A stretch of DNA of 64,000 nt from Gammaproteobacteria bacterium. Lineage in GTDB: Bacteria > Pseudomonadota > Gammaproteobacteria > Pseudomonadales > Alcanivoracaceae. The translations under genes were made by a program, and so were the position numbers. Numbering within the stretch: the stretch's first letter is position 1; every line of letters starts with the position of its first letter. Below are positions 27,298 through 38,830 of this stretch, in pieces. The notes under the pieces were generated by a model. It saw only the letters and a program-made list of their open reading frames with translations. It made no database searches and was not told the DNA's origin. The stretch covers positions 1-64,000 of the forward strand of contig JAGPVL010000007.1 of the NCBI GenBank assembly GCA_018067045.1. Reading direction: 5' to 3'.

Positions 27298-27471
27298 GTA
27301 CTCAGCCTGCCATGGTGTCGCTTAAAAATACAACGCAAGATGCTGGCATACTAGCTGTTAGATTTTCGTTTTGGCATTGGCTAATGTGCAATACACCCAA
27401 CGTAATTTGCTACGACGCCGTTGGCCACGGGCTTTGCTCGTCTCGTGCGCTCAATGAGCATACGTCAAATA

Positions 27472-27495
27472 CAAAAATGCCCCAATAAAGGGGCA
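27472..27495 (-). terminator. Rho-independent terminator of guaA
   Basis: On the minus strand TGCCCC, a six-base loop TTTATT, GGGGCA, then TTTTTGT. It lies 50 bases beyond the guaA stop and is oriented to end that transcript. Confidence 0.85.
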
Positions 27496-27545
27496 CTGTT
27501 GTGACAAGCAATCAAGGCTTGCTCAGACCATTCATCTAGGCAGGC

Positions 27546-29117
27546 TCATTCCCATTCAATCGTCGCTGGCGGCTTCGACGAAATATCGTAGGCCACACGG
27601 GAAATATTCGGGATTTCATTAATAATCCGTCCCGAGACCTTTTCTAGGAAGTCATAAGGAAGGTGCGCCCAACGCGCCGTCATAAAATCAATCGTTTCAA
27701 CCGCACGCAACGCAACAACATATTCATAGCGTCTCGCATCGCCCACCACGCCGACTGACTTAACCGGTAAAAACACCGCAAAGGCCTGACTGGTTTTATG
27801 GTACAAGCCCGCTGCATGCAGCTCTTCGATAAAGATATAGTCCGCCAGACGGAGGATGTCAGCGTATTCTTTCTTCACTTCGCCAAGGATACGCACGCCC
27901 AAACCCGGGCCTGGGAACGGGTGACGGTAGACCATGTCGTACGGCAAGCCTAGCTCAAGACCAATTTTGCGCACTTCGTCTTTGAACAGTTCGCGTAAAG
28001 GCTCGACTAGCTTCAACTTCATATTTTCTTTCAAGCCACCCACATTGTGATGAGACTTAATCACATGCGCTTTGCCCGTTTTACTGGCCGCAGATTCAAT
28101 AACATCAGGGTAAATAGTGCCCTGCGCCAACCACTGGGCATCTTCAAGCTTGGCGGCTTCGTCTTCAAAAATATCAATAAAGGCATTACCGATAATTTTG
28201 CGCTTTTTCTCTGGGTCGCCCTCGCCGGCAAGACGGGACAGAAACTTATCCGCCGCATCAACGCGAATAACTTTCACGCCCATGTTCTCGGCAAACATTT
28301 CCATCACCTGATCGCCTTCGTTCTTGCGCAGTAAGCCGTTATCAACAAAGACGCAAGTGAGCTGTTTGCCAATCGCGCGATGCAAAAGCGCCGCTGTCAC
28401 GGAAGAGTCGACGCCGCCGGAAAGCCCAAGAATGACTTCTTCGTCACGAACCTGCTCACGAATCTGCTCAATGGCATCTTCAATAATGTTATCTGGTGTC
28501 CACAGCTTTTCGCAGCCACAAATATCGCGAACAAAACGCTCGAGCAAACGACCGCCCTGAAGGGTGTGTGTCACTTCCGGATGAAACTGCACGCCGTAAA
28601 AGCCTTTCTCATCATTGGCCATACCGGCAACAGGGCACGAATCTGTGCTGGCGCTAACAACAAAACCTTCTGGTTGCTGGCTAACGCGATCACCGTGACT
28701 CATCCATACGTCAAGAAAATCACTGCCCGCTTCTTCGTGATCAACGATGCCATCGAATAATTTATTGGCTTCCGCTTTGGCAACGCGAGCATAACCAAAT
28801 TCATGTTTCTCACCGTGAATAACCGTGCCGCCGAGCTGTTCTGCCATCGTTTGCATGCCATAGCAAATACCCAGAACCGGAACACCCAGTTCAAAGACAC
28901 GCTGTGGTGCGCGCGGTGTTTCCGTAGCGGTAACTGTTTCTGGACCGCCCGAAAGAATCACACCAGCGGGATCGAATGCACGAATTTCCGCGTCATCCAT
29001 ATCAAACGCACGAATTTCACAGTACACGCCAATTTCACGCACGCGACGCGCAATAAGCTGAGTGTACTGAGAACCGAAATCCAGAATCAGGACTCGTTGA
29101 GCGTGAATATCTTTCAT
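27546..29117 (-). CDS. guaA: GMP synthase (glutamine-hydrolysing)
   Basis: Converts XMP to GMP with glutamine and ATP. The 523 residues comprise a class I glutamine amidotransferase (about 8-200; nucleophile Cys in [15 protein letters not shown], and FHPEVTHT), an ATP pyrophosphatase domain with the PP-loop [10 protein letters not shown] (about 232), and the C-terminal dimerisation domain ending PPATIEWE. The ATG is at 29117. It follows guaB on the same strand with a 110-base gap that holds a hairpin, and ends in a clear terminator. Confidence 0.98.
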   Translation of the reverse strand: MKDIHAQRVLILDFGSQYTQLIARRVREIGVYCEIRAFDMDDAEIRAFDPAGVILSGGPETVTATETPRAPQRVFELGVPVLGICYGMQTMAEQLGGTVIHGEKHEFGYARVAKAEANKLFDGIVDHEEAGSDFLDVWMSHGDRVSQQPEGFVVSASTDSCPVAGMANDEKGFYGVQFHPEVTHTLQGGRLLERFVRDICGCEKLWTPDNIIEDAIEQIREQVRDEEVILGLSGGVDSSVTAALLHRAIGKQLTCVFVDNGLLRKNEGDQVMEMFAENMGVKVIRVDAADKFLSRLAGEGDPEKKRKIIGNAFIDIFEDEAAKLEDAQWLAQGTIYPDVIESAASKTGKAHVIKSHHNVGGLKENMKLKLVEPLRELFKDEVRKIGLELGLPYDMVYRHPFPGPGLGVRILGEVKKEYADILRLADYIFIEELHAAGLYHKTSQAFAVFLPVKSVGVVGDARRYEYVVALRAVETIDFMTARWAHLPYDFLEKVSGRIINEIPNISRVAYDISSKPPATIEWE

Positions 29118-29137
29118 GGTGCGTTCCAGAAATTGAA

Positions 29138-29158
29138 AAGGGCTGGAGGCCAGCCCTT
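29138..29158 (-). terminator. Hairpin in the guaB-guaA gap (weak terminator or attenuator)
   Basis: AAGGGCTGG (29138-29146) and CCAGCCCTT (29150-29158) form a perfect nine-pair stem with a three-base loop. On the minus strand it is followed by TTTTC, a short U run. It sits 20 bases before the guaA start, so it could reduce read-through from guaB or act in guaA translation control. Confidence 0.5.
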
Positions 29159-29227
29159 ATTACTCAAATTTCGCAGGCCTGCCTCACATCAAGCAGATGA
29201 AAGAAAGGCTTACGGATAAACTACTAA

Positions 29228-30820
<1,593 letters not shown>

Positions 30821-30836
30821 CTACTCTTGCCCGCCT

Positions 30837-32207
30837 ATGAGCAACGATCTTCTCAATCCCGCCCCCGCAGAACGCGACATCTGGACCATCAGCCGCCTCA
30901 ATCTTGAGGTTCAGGGGCTGCTGGAGAGTACTTTTCCGCTACTTTGGATAGAGGCGGAGATCTCCAATTTGTCCCGTCCGGCGTCCGGCCACCTGTATTT
31001 TAGCCTTAAGGACGACCGCGCCCAGGTCAGCGCGGCGATGTTTCGCGGCCGTAATCAACGCCTCCGCTTTGAACCGAAAAACGGTTTGCAGGTGCTGGTG
31101 CGCGCCCGCGTTACGCTCTACCCGCCTCGGGGCGGCTTTCAGCTCGTCGTCGAACACATGGAAGACGCCGGCGAAGGGCGCCTACGGCGTGAGTTTGAAG
31201 AGCTAAAAGCGAAACTGCAGGACGAAGGCCTGTTTGCCGCGGACCGGAAACAACCCCTGCCAACACATCCCTGCCAAGTCGGCCTCATTACCTCGGCCAG
31301 CGGCGCAGCGTTACGAGATATTCTCCATGTGCTGCGTCGCCGCAGCCCACAGCTGCCAGTGCTTATTTATCCGACGCCAGTGCAAGGCAAAGAGGCGCCA
31401 GCGCAAATCCGCGCCGCGCTTGCCATGGCGGTACAACGTCGAGAGTGTGATGTGCTGGTCATGACGCGTGGCGGTGGATCACTAGAAGATTTATGGGCAT
31501 TCAATGACGAAGCGCTCGCCCGTGACGTCGCCGCTTGCCCGATCCCCATTGTTTCCGCGATCGGTCATGAAATTGACTTTGCTCTCACTGACTTTGTCGC
31601 CGATGTACGCGCACCAACGCCTTCTGCTGCGGCTGAATTAATCAGCCCCGACAGCAGCGCCCTCAACACCCAGCGCAACGCACTCAAACGCCGTCTCGAT
31701 ACAGCCATGACACGTCAGCTGACTCAGCTGCAGGAACGCGCACGCGGGCTGAGCAAACGCTTACAGAGTCCTCAGCGACGACTCGAACGTTATAGCCAGC
31801 AACTCGATGAACTCAATGCCCGCATAACACGACATATGAATGGTCAAATGAGTTCAACGGCACAGCAACTCGTCAGCATACAAAAACGGCTCAGCGCACG
31901 TGATCCGCGCCAACTCATTAAGTTGGCGCGAGAGCGCTTACTCGGATTACAAAGACGATTGGCTCTGCCGTTACCGCGCACAAGTAAACGCACGCAAACG
32001 CGACTCGCTCAACTGGCGCAAAGACTTCATGTGGCGAGTCCACTGGCGACACTTGAGCGCGGATTCAGTATCACGCTAACAGAAGATGATCACGCCATTC
32101 GATCGATCAACGATATCCAGAACGGCGCATCGGTAAAAACACGAATCAAAGATGGAACCTTGCATTCCACTATCACTCGCATCATCCCCCACAATGAAAA
32201 GAAATAG
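30837..32207 (+). CDS. xseA: Exodeoxyribonuclease VII large subunit
   Basis: Large subunit of the single-strand DNA exonuclease ExoVII. The 456 residues have an N-terminal OB-fold (about 10-105; LPLLWIEAEISNLSRPASGH-like start), the catalytic domain with ITSASGAALRDI, TRGGGSLEDLWAFNDE and SAIGHEIDFALTDFVAD, then a long coiled-coil arm and the C-terminal ERGFSIT segment. I chose the ATG at 30837; the 39 upstream codons overlap the guaB promoter region and are not family-like. It needs XseB, which is not in the window. Confidence 0.97.
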   Translation: MSNDLLNPAPAERDIWTISRLNLEVQGLLESTFPLLWIEAEISNLSRPASGHLYFSLKDDRAQVSAAMFRGRNQRLRFEPKNGLQVLVRARVTLYPPRGGFQLVVEHMEDAGEGRLRREFEELKAKLQDEGLFAADRKQPLPTHPCQVGLITSASGAALRDILHVLRRRSPQLPVLIYPTPVQGKEAPAQIRAALAMAVQRRECDVLVMTRGGGSLEDLWAFNDEALARDVAACPIPIVSAIGHEIDFALTDFVADVRAPTPSAAAELISPDSSALNTQRNALKRRLDTAMTRQLTQLQERARGLSKRLQSPQRRLERYSQQLDELNARITRHMNGQMSSTAQQLVSIQKRLSARDPRQLIKLARERLLGLQRRLALPLPRTSKRTQTRLAQLAQRLHVASPLATLERGFSITLTEDDHAIRSINDIQNGASVKTRIKDGTLHSTITRIIPHNEKK

Positions 32208-32225
32208 ATCAGAACAAGGTCTGCG

Positions 32226-34148
32226 CTACAACACTCTGGACGTTAGATAGTAACGAACCATGCCAACTAATTTCTGTCGCTGGAACGGCTTGGCCAAATA
32301 GTCATCCATTCCCGCGTGCAGGCAACGCTCTCGCTCTCCGCTTAACGCGTTCGCTGTCAACGCGATAATCGGTACGCGTGCTCGGCTTAGTTCGTTCTCA
32401 CGCTCTCGCCAACGACCCACTGCAGTTAAACCGTCCATCACCGGCATTTGCACATCCATCAGCACGCAATCAAATATCTGTTCTTCAAGCGCCGCCAAAG
32501 CTTCTTCGCCGTTCACCGAGCTAACGACATCTAACCCCATCGCCCTGAGCATATGGTCTGCCACCATTCGATTAACGTCATTATCCTCTACCAACAAAAC
32601 CTTTCCGACCAACTGCTCGTCAACACTGCTTTCAACCTGATGAGGTAGATCACTGAGCGGATACGTAGCAGTGCGCGCGGCCAGATTAAATGTACAAATA
32701 AACTGGGTACCCGCGCCAAGTTGACTCTCAACCTTAAGATCGCCGCCGAGTAGACGCATCAATCGGCTTACAATAGCCAAACCCAAACCCGTACCGCCGA
32801 AACGGCGAGACGTCGAACTATCAACCTGCATAAAGGCGTTAAATAGATCCGGAATTTTCTCATCAGCAATACCAATACCGGTATCTTCCACTCTTATTAC
32901 TAAACAAATATTGCCGTCAGAGCGATCAAGTGACGCAACGACAATGCGAATATGCCCCGACTCGGTAAATTTAATCGCATTTCCGATAAGATTTGAAAAT
33001 ATCTGCCGCACCCGAGTTGCATCAGACTTCACCTCAACATCTGCCAGCGCAGAAACACCTACTAGCTCTAAACTTAGCCCCTTATTTTCCGCCACATAAC
33101 GAAAGCCTGAAACGCAACTTTGCAAAACGTCATCAAAGCGAAAATAGAATGACTCCAATTCTAGATGACCACTTTCCACGCGGGAGAAATCGAGAATATC
33201 GTTAATAACGTCAAGTAAATGCGCGGTCGAATCAACTGCTGCAGAGGCGTACTCTTCCTGCAATTTTTCCAAATCGGTCATTTGCAATAGCTGCAACATT
33301 CCCAGAACACCATTCATCGGCGTTCGTAACTCATGGCTCATCATCGCGAGGAAATCGCTCTTAGCCTGGCTTGCGGCCTCTGCTCTTGCTCGCGCATCAC
33401 GCAACGCATCCATTGCTAACTGTTGCTCTCGTTGAGCCCTATCTTGCTCAGCGGCCAACTGATTAATATCGGATTGCAGGGTTGCTAGCTCTCCGCGCAG
33501 GTCCAAACTGCCGCGAGATTCGTATGCACCGCCGCGAATACGTTGCACTAACGACGAAAGATACTGAATGGGCTTAGAGACCCTGTCGGATAGACGACTC
33601 GCAATCCATAGCCCAAAAAACAATGCCAGTGCCGCCGGCGCTATAGACGCCATGATAATTTCCCGTTGCCGGGTCGCAATAGCTGCCACCGACAACTCAA
33701 CGCTTACTTCCCCAATTTTTTGCAACGCAGCCGCGCCTCCCGTTGCTGCCTTTGTCGGTTCTGAGGCGGTTAGCAACACTGGCTGCCTGTATACCGTTGC
33801 AGTGAATCGGCGCAACTCCGGTTCGTCATTGTCCAAGCGATCTTCGTCAACGAAGAGCTCCAACAAGGTCACGCCTTCATTATCAAAATAAGAAACAGCG
33901 CGCACATCAGGACTCTGCATTGCAAAACGAGCTTGCTGTCTAAGCTCATCTTTGTTGCCCGATAGCAGACCGAACTCGGCTGACGAAGCAATATAGCGAG
34001 CGATGAAATGTCCGCGTGAGATAAGGTGCTGATCGGCATCCTGAAAACGTTGCCATGTAAGGGCCAATAGAACAGACAGCAACATAATCAGCGCCGGGAC
34101 GACTGCTAACCACTGCAACTGCCTTCTAATACTTCCCGTTAGAGTCAT
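32226..34148 (-). CDS. Hybrid sensor histidine kinase/response regulator (BarA-like, without Hpt)
   Basis: A 640-residue inner-membrane kinase. Two transmembrane helices (about 13-30 and 160-180) bracket a periplasmic sensor region of about 130 residues; then HAMP, HisKA (about 265-330; MSHELRTPMNGVLGMLQ), HATPase (N box NLIGNAIKFTESG, G boxes EDTGIGIAD and FGGTGLGLAI) and a C-terminal receiver (phospho-Asp in CVLMDVQMPVMDG). No Hpt domain follows, unlike BarA, so a separate phosphotransfer protein is needed. The ATG overlaps the stop of the binding-protein gene (TGATG), indicating coupling. Confidence 0.93.
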   Translation of the reverse strand: MTLTGSIRRQLQWLAVVPALIMLLSVLLALTWQRFQDADQHLISRGHFIARYIASSAEFGLLSGNKDELRQQARFAMQSPDVRAVSYFDNEGVTLLELFVDEDRLDNDEPELRRFTATVYRQPVLLTASEPTKAATGGAAALQKIGEVSVELSVAAIATRQREIIMASIAPAALALFFGLWIASRLSDRVSKPIQYLSSLVQRIRGGAYESRGSLDLRGELATLQSDINQLAAEQDRAQREQQLAMDALRDARARAEAASQAKSDFLAMMSHELRTPMNGVLGMLQLLQMTDLEKLQEEYASAAVDSTAHLLDVINDILDFSRVESGHLELESFYFRFDDVLQSCVSGFRYVAENKGLSLELVGVSALADVEVKSDATRVRQIFSNLIGNAIKFTESGHIRIVVASLDRSDGNICLVIRVEDTGIGIADEKIPDLFNAFMQVDSSTSRRFGGTGLGLAIVSRLMRLLGGDLKVESQLGAGTQFICTFNLAARTATYPLSDLPHQVESSVDEQLVGKVLLVEDNDVNRMVADHMLRAMGLDVVSSVNGEEALAALEEQIFDCVLMDVQMPVMDGLTAVGRWRERENELSRARVPIIALTANALSGERERCLHAGMDDYLAKPFQRQKLVGMVRYYLTSRVL

Positions 34149-34996
34149 CACTGATCTCCACCTAATTCACGTAGCGCCTCATCGTCAGGCGTTTTTATAG
34201 AGAAGGCCTCTGCGACGCTTTCATTGAATTCCACGTCAAAAGCAGGATAACGATCGCCACTCAGTTTGCGCGTACGCTGAAACTGAGTCATGACCGCCGA
34301 AAATGTTTCAATAAGGTTTTCTGAAGGAATATATGCGGCCGCTAGGCTGCCTGCGCGGACCCAGTGATCGTCCGGACCGATAATCGGCTTGCCTTGACGA
34401 TACCCCGCCATCAGCAACAAACGAGCATTGTCCGCATTAAATATATTTTTATCCGGCAAGGCGATGACAACATCGACGCGCGCCAACAGCTTGGCTAAAG
34501 CGGAGGACAAGGGTTCGCTGTCACTCACCTCCTCCACCAGCAGTGATACCTGTGTTGTGTCCGCATAACGCTTTAGCAACGGTAATAGGTGCTGGGTTTC
34601 ACTGGAGAGCAACACACCAACGCGTCTGGCACGCGGCAACAGAGTTTTTTGTAATGAGAATTGGACGGCCGGATCGGCGTGGGAAAAGACCGCGACACAG
34701 AGACATCCCTGCGCACGCATTGCGAGAATTTGTTGGCTGTCTACCTGAGTGGCCACGACCGGAATGCCGGACTCGCACGCGCTATTTAACGCGACAGGCC
34801 CCAAGGCAACAATGAGATCTGGGGACAGTGCGTCACGGTTCGCCCTATTTCCAAGCTGAGTCTGCAGTGACGTTGAAAAAATATCTTGCGCGCGTCCGCC
34901 AGGCCCATAGATCGCATAGGACAAAGGCGCCTCCGCCATCACGGCACTCGCGAATAGCAGTAACACCAGCATCAATGTCAGTCTTCCTTGCTTCAT
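34148..34996 (-). CDS. Periplasmic substrate-binding protein (ABC_sub_bind-like)
   Basis: A 282-residue exported protein. The signal peptide (about 2-20; LMLVLLLFASAVMA) is followed by a two-lobed binding-protein fold related to the TrpX/PF04392 type (PDLIVALGPVAL, RARRVGVLLSS, DVVIALPDKNIFN, GKPIIGPDDHWVRAGSL). I chose the ATG at 34996; the frame is open to 35029. No ABC permease or ATPase gene accompanies it. It lies between a TonB-dependent receptor and a hybrid kinase and overlaps the latter by one base, so it may deliver a ligand signal to the kinase rather than feed a transporter. Confidence 0.85.
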   Translation of the reverse strand: MKQGRLTLMLVLLLFASAVMAEAPLSYAIYGPGGRAQDIFSTSLQTQLGNRANRDALSPDLIVALGPVALNSACESGIPVVATQVDSQQILAMRAQGCLCVAVFSHADPAVQFSLQKTLLPRARRVGVLLSSETQHLLPLLKRYADTTQVSLLVEEVSDSEPLSSALAKLLARVDVVIALPDKNIFNADNARLLLMAGYRQGKPIIGPDDHWVRAGSLAAAYIPSENLIETFSAVMTQFQRTRKLSGDRYPAFDVEFNESVAEAFSIKTPDDEALRELGGDQ

Positions 34997-35082
34997 TACG
35001 CTTCCTGCGTTAAATGCTGACAAGTACACACAGTGTTACGCCGACAGATAAACCAAAGGAAATCATCACGCCGACGCAGGCA

Positions 35083-37257
35083 CTAGAATGTTACCGCCGC
35101 AGACAACCAATAACGGGTGTCGTCACGGTAGACATTCTCTTCGAAGACCACTTCGTTGTTTGTTAAATCGTGTTGAACCAAGGCACCAATCATGACCTCT
35201 GAGTCAGAAAGTCTCGCCTTCCACGTAATCTGTCCATCTGTCCGCTCATAGCGCAATTTGTTGTAATCACTGCCTAGGTAGCGCGAGGTAGAAAACATCC
35301 AGTTATCATTAATATCCCAACGCCAAAGCAGCGATGCTGAATTACGGCTCGCCAAACGCAGCTCCGGTTTATTGTTCGCATCGGTATGACGATGTGCCCC
35401 AGTAGCCCGCAGCAAATGCCGAGCACTAACACGCCAGCTGAGCTGGACTTCTCGGCCATTGATATCCACTTCGCCGTCGTTCTCAGGGTCGAAGTTAAAC
35501 GGGCTTAGGGAACCACTGACAAGATCACGCAATTCCTCATCGTAGACGCGTATATCCCACTCCACCGAACGATAGCGACCAAAGTAACCGATTTCCCGAG
35601 AACGAATTCTTTCTGGCGTTAGCTCACCGTGGGACGTTTGCACGATAAAAAACTCGACGCGGTCCTGCCCCAACAACCCCACTGGGTCCGACGCATAGGG
35701 TTCATTCACACGCGTCGGATACAGGTGAACGTCAGCAGCATCTTCGTACAGGTCCATGGAACGAATAGAGTCCGATGCCACCAGCCTTAGGCTATTGGAA
35801 GGCATAAATTCATAAATTAGCGAAGTGCGCGGGCTAAAATAACGGCCGTTTCGTTCATCTCTTTCCCAGTAACCACCAAGATTGAGGTAAAGCGGGTCCG
35901 CAAGGTGAAGTTCTAAATTTCCAAACAAACGCTGACTAACATTCTCAACGACTCCGTTGGTATAAGTCTTCGAGTACCCACGGTCATGACGTAAATTTCC
36001 GCCCACAACGAGTCGCGCATATTCGTCAATATAGATCGTATCTTGGATCTCTAAGTCATAACGCTCTTCTTGCAAGCGAAGATCGAAGTCCGCGCAAAGA
36101 GGTTCGCTCGTGGCGCCCACGAGTGCGCCGAAGCGAGCGCCAATTTCTGGTGAGCTGCCTAGTTGAGCAATGGTCGCATTGATATCCCGGCCATTCGCCT
36201 CATATAAATCGCGCATTTCTTTTGAAAATAATACCGCACCAGTAGAATCCGCGGCACCACCAGGAAGTTTCGCACAACCACCAAAGGCGAGATTATTGCT
36301 GTTGTACTGCGCGTAGGCCTGAACCTTTAATTCGTGCTTTGCTGAGAAACGGTGATTCCAAATCATCTGCGCAAATGCTTGCTCTGCGTGCTCATCAGGC
36401 GCGTCATATACTTCCAGCACTTCATAAAAATCGGAGTCTTCAGTTAACCGCTGCAGCCCGCTTTCAGACCCTCCAGCCAAAAACTCCAGCGTGTCGTCGC
36501 TACCGAGATCAAATGCACTGCGCAAATTAATATTCTTAATACGCTTCGCATCACGCATCGCGACATCGCGCATCACTAACGGATCATCGTCGTAATAGGT
36601 ACCGTCATAACCATCGTCAGATTTTTCTGCGACCGTTAATCGTACGGATTTGCCGTCGCCATGAGCCGCCGTGGTAACACGCCAGTCACGGACGCCGTTA
36701 TTGCCCTGCCGCGCCGCTAGTGTCGTGCCGACAACATCGTCCGGATGACGGGTAATAATATTGATCACACCTTGAAAGGCATTAGCGCCATAAGCCGCCG
36801 ACGCAGGGCCACGAGTGACTTCAATACGCTCAATATCTTCAATTTCAATGGGTAAATCATTCCACAGAACCCGCGCCAGACCGGGTTTGTATTGTGAGCG
36901 GCCGTCAATCATCACCAACATACGCCGCACGTCACGAGCTTGCGTGCCGTGGTAGCTAACCGTTGGGATATTTCCGTCGACTTTCAGCGCAGCCATACCC
37001 GGCACCAGCTGCATGAGCTGGTAAATCTCCCGGGCGCCACTGGCCTCAATCAGCTCTCGATCAATCACGGTCACACTGGCTGGCGCCTGAGACTGCGGCT
37101 GGCGTAATCGCGCTGGAGTCAGCACCACCGGCGCAGCATCGGACATCCGCAAGGCATCACCATCGAAAGACAGCGATTCTGCGGCCGCAGCCGACTGCGC
37201 TAGGGCCACGGCCGCCAGCAAGCCCAATAATTTTTGCACGAAGCCCCCAAGGCTCAT
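35083..37257 (-). CDS. TonB-dependent outer membrane receptor
   Basis: A 724-residue outer-membrane protein. The signal peptide ends near SAAAAES; the plug domain (about 45-160) has ASVTVIDRELIEASGAREI, MIDGRSQYKPG and IEVTRGPASAAYGANAFQGV; the beta-barrel ends in an aromatic residue (AAVTF), as outer-membrane barrels do. The ATG at 37257 begins the signal peptide; the open frame to 37314 is unlikely. Two Cys in the barrel loops could form a disulphide. The ligand is unknown; I see no Fur box or B12 riboswitch upstream. Probably the first gene of an operon with the binding protein and hybrid kinase. Confidence 0.92.
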   Translation of the reverse strand: MSLGGFVQKLLGLLAAVALAQSAAAAESLSFDGDALRMSDAAPVVLTPARLRQPQSQAPASVTVIDRELIEASGAREIYQLMQLVPGMAALKVDGNIPTVSYHGTQARDVRRMLVMIDGRSQYKPGLARVLWNDLPIEIEDIERIEVTRGPASAAYGANAFQGVINIITRHPDDVVGTTLAARQGNNGVRDWRVTTAAHGDGKSVRLTVAEKSDDGYDGTYYDDDPLVMRDVAMRDAKRIKNINLRSAFDLGSDDTLEFLAGGSESGLQRLTEDSDFYEVLEVYDAPDEHAEQAFAQMIWNHRFSAKHELKVQAYAQYNSNNLAFGGCAKLPGGAADSTGAVLFSKEMRDLYEANGRDINATIAQLGSSPEIGARFGALVGATSEPLCADFDLRLQEERYDLEIQDTIYIDEYARLVVGGNLRHDRGYSKTYTNGVVENVSQRLFGNLELHLADPLYLNLGGYWERDERNGRYFSPRTSLIYEFMPSNSLRLVASDSIRSMDLYEDAADVHLYPTRVNEPYASDPVGLLGQDRVEFFIVQTSHGELTPERIRSREIGYFGRYRSVEWDIRVYDEELRDLVSGSLSPFNFDPENDGEVDINGREVQLSWRVSARHLLRATGAHRHTDANNKPELRLASRNSASLLWRWDINDNWMFSTSRYLGSDYNKLRYERTDGQITWKARLSDSEVMIGALVQHDLTNNEVVFEENVYRDDTRYWLSAAVTF

Positions 37258-37390
37258 AATTAAGTACCACAGGGTAGCAGGCAGACGTGCTAGCAGAAAG
37301 CCATCCGCTAACATCTACCACAGCAAGAGGGAGACTAAATGCCAGTATGAAAGGCGCGCAGACGCACGCCTTTAGAGGAAAGTGACCGTA

Positions 37391-38776
37391 CTACTTACGT
37401 ACATGCTTTAGAAGGCGATGACGACGCTTTAACTGACGATCGGTTAGTGGGTTTTTACGCCCAGCAAACGGATTCTCGCCATTTTTGAACTCTACTTTAA
37501 GCGGCGTGCCCTCCAGCTTCAGAGCATCACGAAAGCGGTTTTCTAAGTAGCGGCGATAGCTATCAGGCAACTGCTCGACCCGATTACCGTGAATCACGAT
37601 GCGAGGCGGGTTGGTTCCGCCAAGGTGAGCATAACGCAGCTTGGCGCGATAACGGCCCGCCATTGGCGGCTGAAACGCAGCCACATGTGCTTCTAGCATT
37701 TCCGTTAGCCTGCTAGTACTGACTTTCGGGTAGGCCGAAAGCCACGCTCTCTGCACCAAACCAAACAAATCACCGACGCCTGTGCCATGTAAAGCTGAAA
37801 TAAAGTGTGTTCGCGCCCACGGCACAAAATCCAGACGGCGTGTCAACTCGGTTTTAACTCGTTCTTTGTGACGACCCTCTAGGCCATCCCATTTGTTTAC
37901 TGCGATCAGAAACGAACGACCAGCATCAAGCACATGCCCAAGCAAACTCAAATCTTGGTCGGTAATGCCTTCCTGGGCATCGACGACGACAATCACAACA
38001 TGGGCATCGGATATCGCTTGCAGCGCTTTAATAACGGAAAACTTTTCTATCGCTTCAAAGACTTTTCCGCGACGACGAATACCGGCCGTATCAATTAACG
38101 TATAACGCTCGTCATTGCGCTCAAACGGAATGCGAATCGCATCACGAGTCGTCCCCGCCATATCAAATACCACGACACGCTCTTCGCCGAGAAGACGATT
38201 CACCAGCGTGGATTTTCCCACATTCGGCCGACCAATAATGGCAACGCGAATTGAATCGTCATCGTCCTGCTGGTCCTCATCACTGGGAACCTCCGCCAGA
38301 ACTTCTTCCAACAGCTGCGTCACGCCGCGTCCGTGAGAAGCAGCAATCGCATGAATATGATTAAAGCCGAGACGATAAAAATCAGATTGAGCAACGTCTT
38401 CATCGACGCCATCTGTTTTATTGACGACCAAATGAATTTCTTTATTCAGCGCGCGTAACTCTTTGGCAATATCCTGATCAGGACCGGTTAGCCCTGCGCG
38501 ACCATCGACAAGAAATAAAACAATCGTCGCTTCCGCAATCGCCTGACGAGCCTGCTCACCCATCGACTCATCAATGCCGCCGCCATCGCTCTCGCCAATA
38601 CCACCTGTATCGACGACCACAAAACTTCTATCGTTCCACTCTCCCTCACCGTACTGACGGTCACGGGTTAAACCAGAATAGTTCGCCACAAGGGCATCCC
38701 GACTACGAGTGAGTCGGTTAAACAGCGTGGACTTACCAACATTTGGACGCCCAACAAGGGCAATAACCGGTTTCAA
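37391..38776 (-). CDS. der: Ribosome biogenesis GTPase Der (EngA)
   Basis: Double-domain GTPase needed for 50S subunit assembly. The 461 residues contain G domain one (GRPNVGKST at 8-16, DTGGIGE, NKTDGVD), G domain two (GRPNVGKST about 185, [16 protein letters not shown]) and a C-terminal KH-like domain with [18 protein letters not shown]. The start is TTG at 38776, preceded by TGAGG about eight bases upstream; the following [11 protein letters not shown] aligns with the family N-terminus and there is no ATG nearby. It is the last gene of the ndk/rlmN-to-der block. Confidence 0.97.
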   Translation of the reverse strand: MKPVIALVGRPNVGKSTLFNRLTRSRDALVANYSGLTRDRQYGEGEWNDRSFVVVDTGGIGESDGGGIDESMGEQARQAIAEATIVLFLVDGRAGLTGPDQDIAKELRALNKEIHLVVNKTDGVDEDVAQSDFYRLGFNHIHAIAASHGRGVTQLLEEVLAEVPSDEDQQDDDDSIRVAIIGRPNVGKSTLVNRLLGEERVVVFDMAGTTRDAIRIPFERNDERYTLIDTAGIRRRGKVFEAIEKFSVIKALQAISDAHVVIVVVDAQEGITDQDLSLLGHVLDAGRSFLIAVNKWDGLEGRHKERVKTELTRRLDFVPWARTHFISALHGTGVGDLFGLVQRAWLSAYPKVSTSRLTEMLEAHVAAFQPPMAGRYRAKLRYAHLGGTNPPRIVIHGNRVEQLPDSYRRYLENRFRDALKLEGTPLKVEFKNGENPFAGRKNPLTDRQLKRRHRLLKHVRK

Positions 38777-38830
38777 CGAAGTGACCTCAGAAGTGGGGGG
38801 CGCGATCCGTGCGCAAAAGTTGTTGGGACG

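Noticed and set aside
37350-37373. Hairpin AAAGGCG / CGCCTTT after der
   Set aside because: Stem of seven pairs with a ten-base loop and no U run on the minus strand; too weak to call a terminator.
35083-37390. Cobalamin riboswitch or Fur box for the TonB-dependent receptor
   Set aside because: I looked upstream of the receptor and found neither a B12-box-like sequence nor a GATAAT-type Fur palindrome, so no ligand is proposed.
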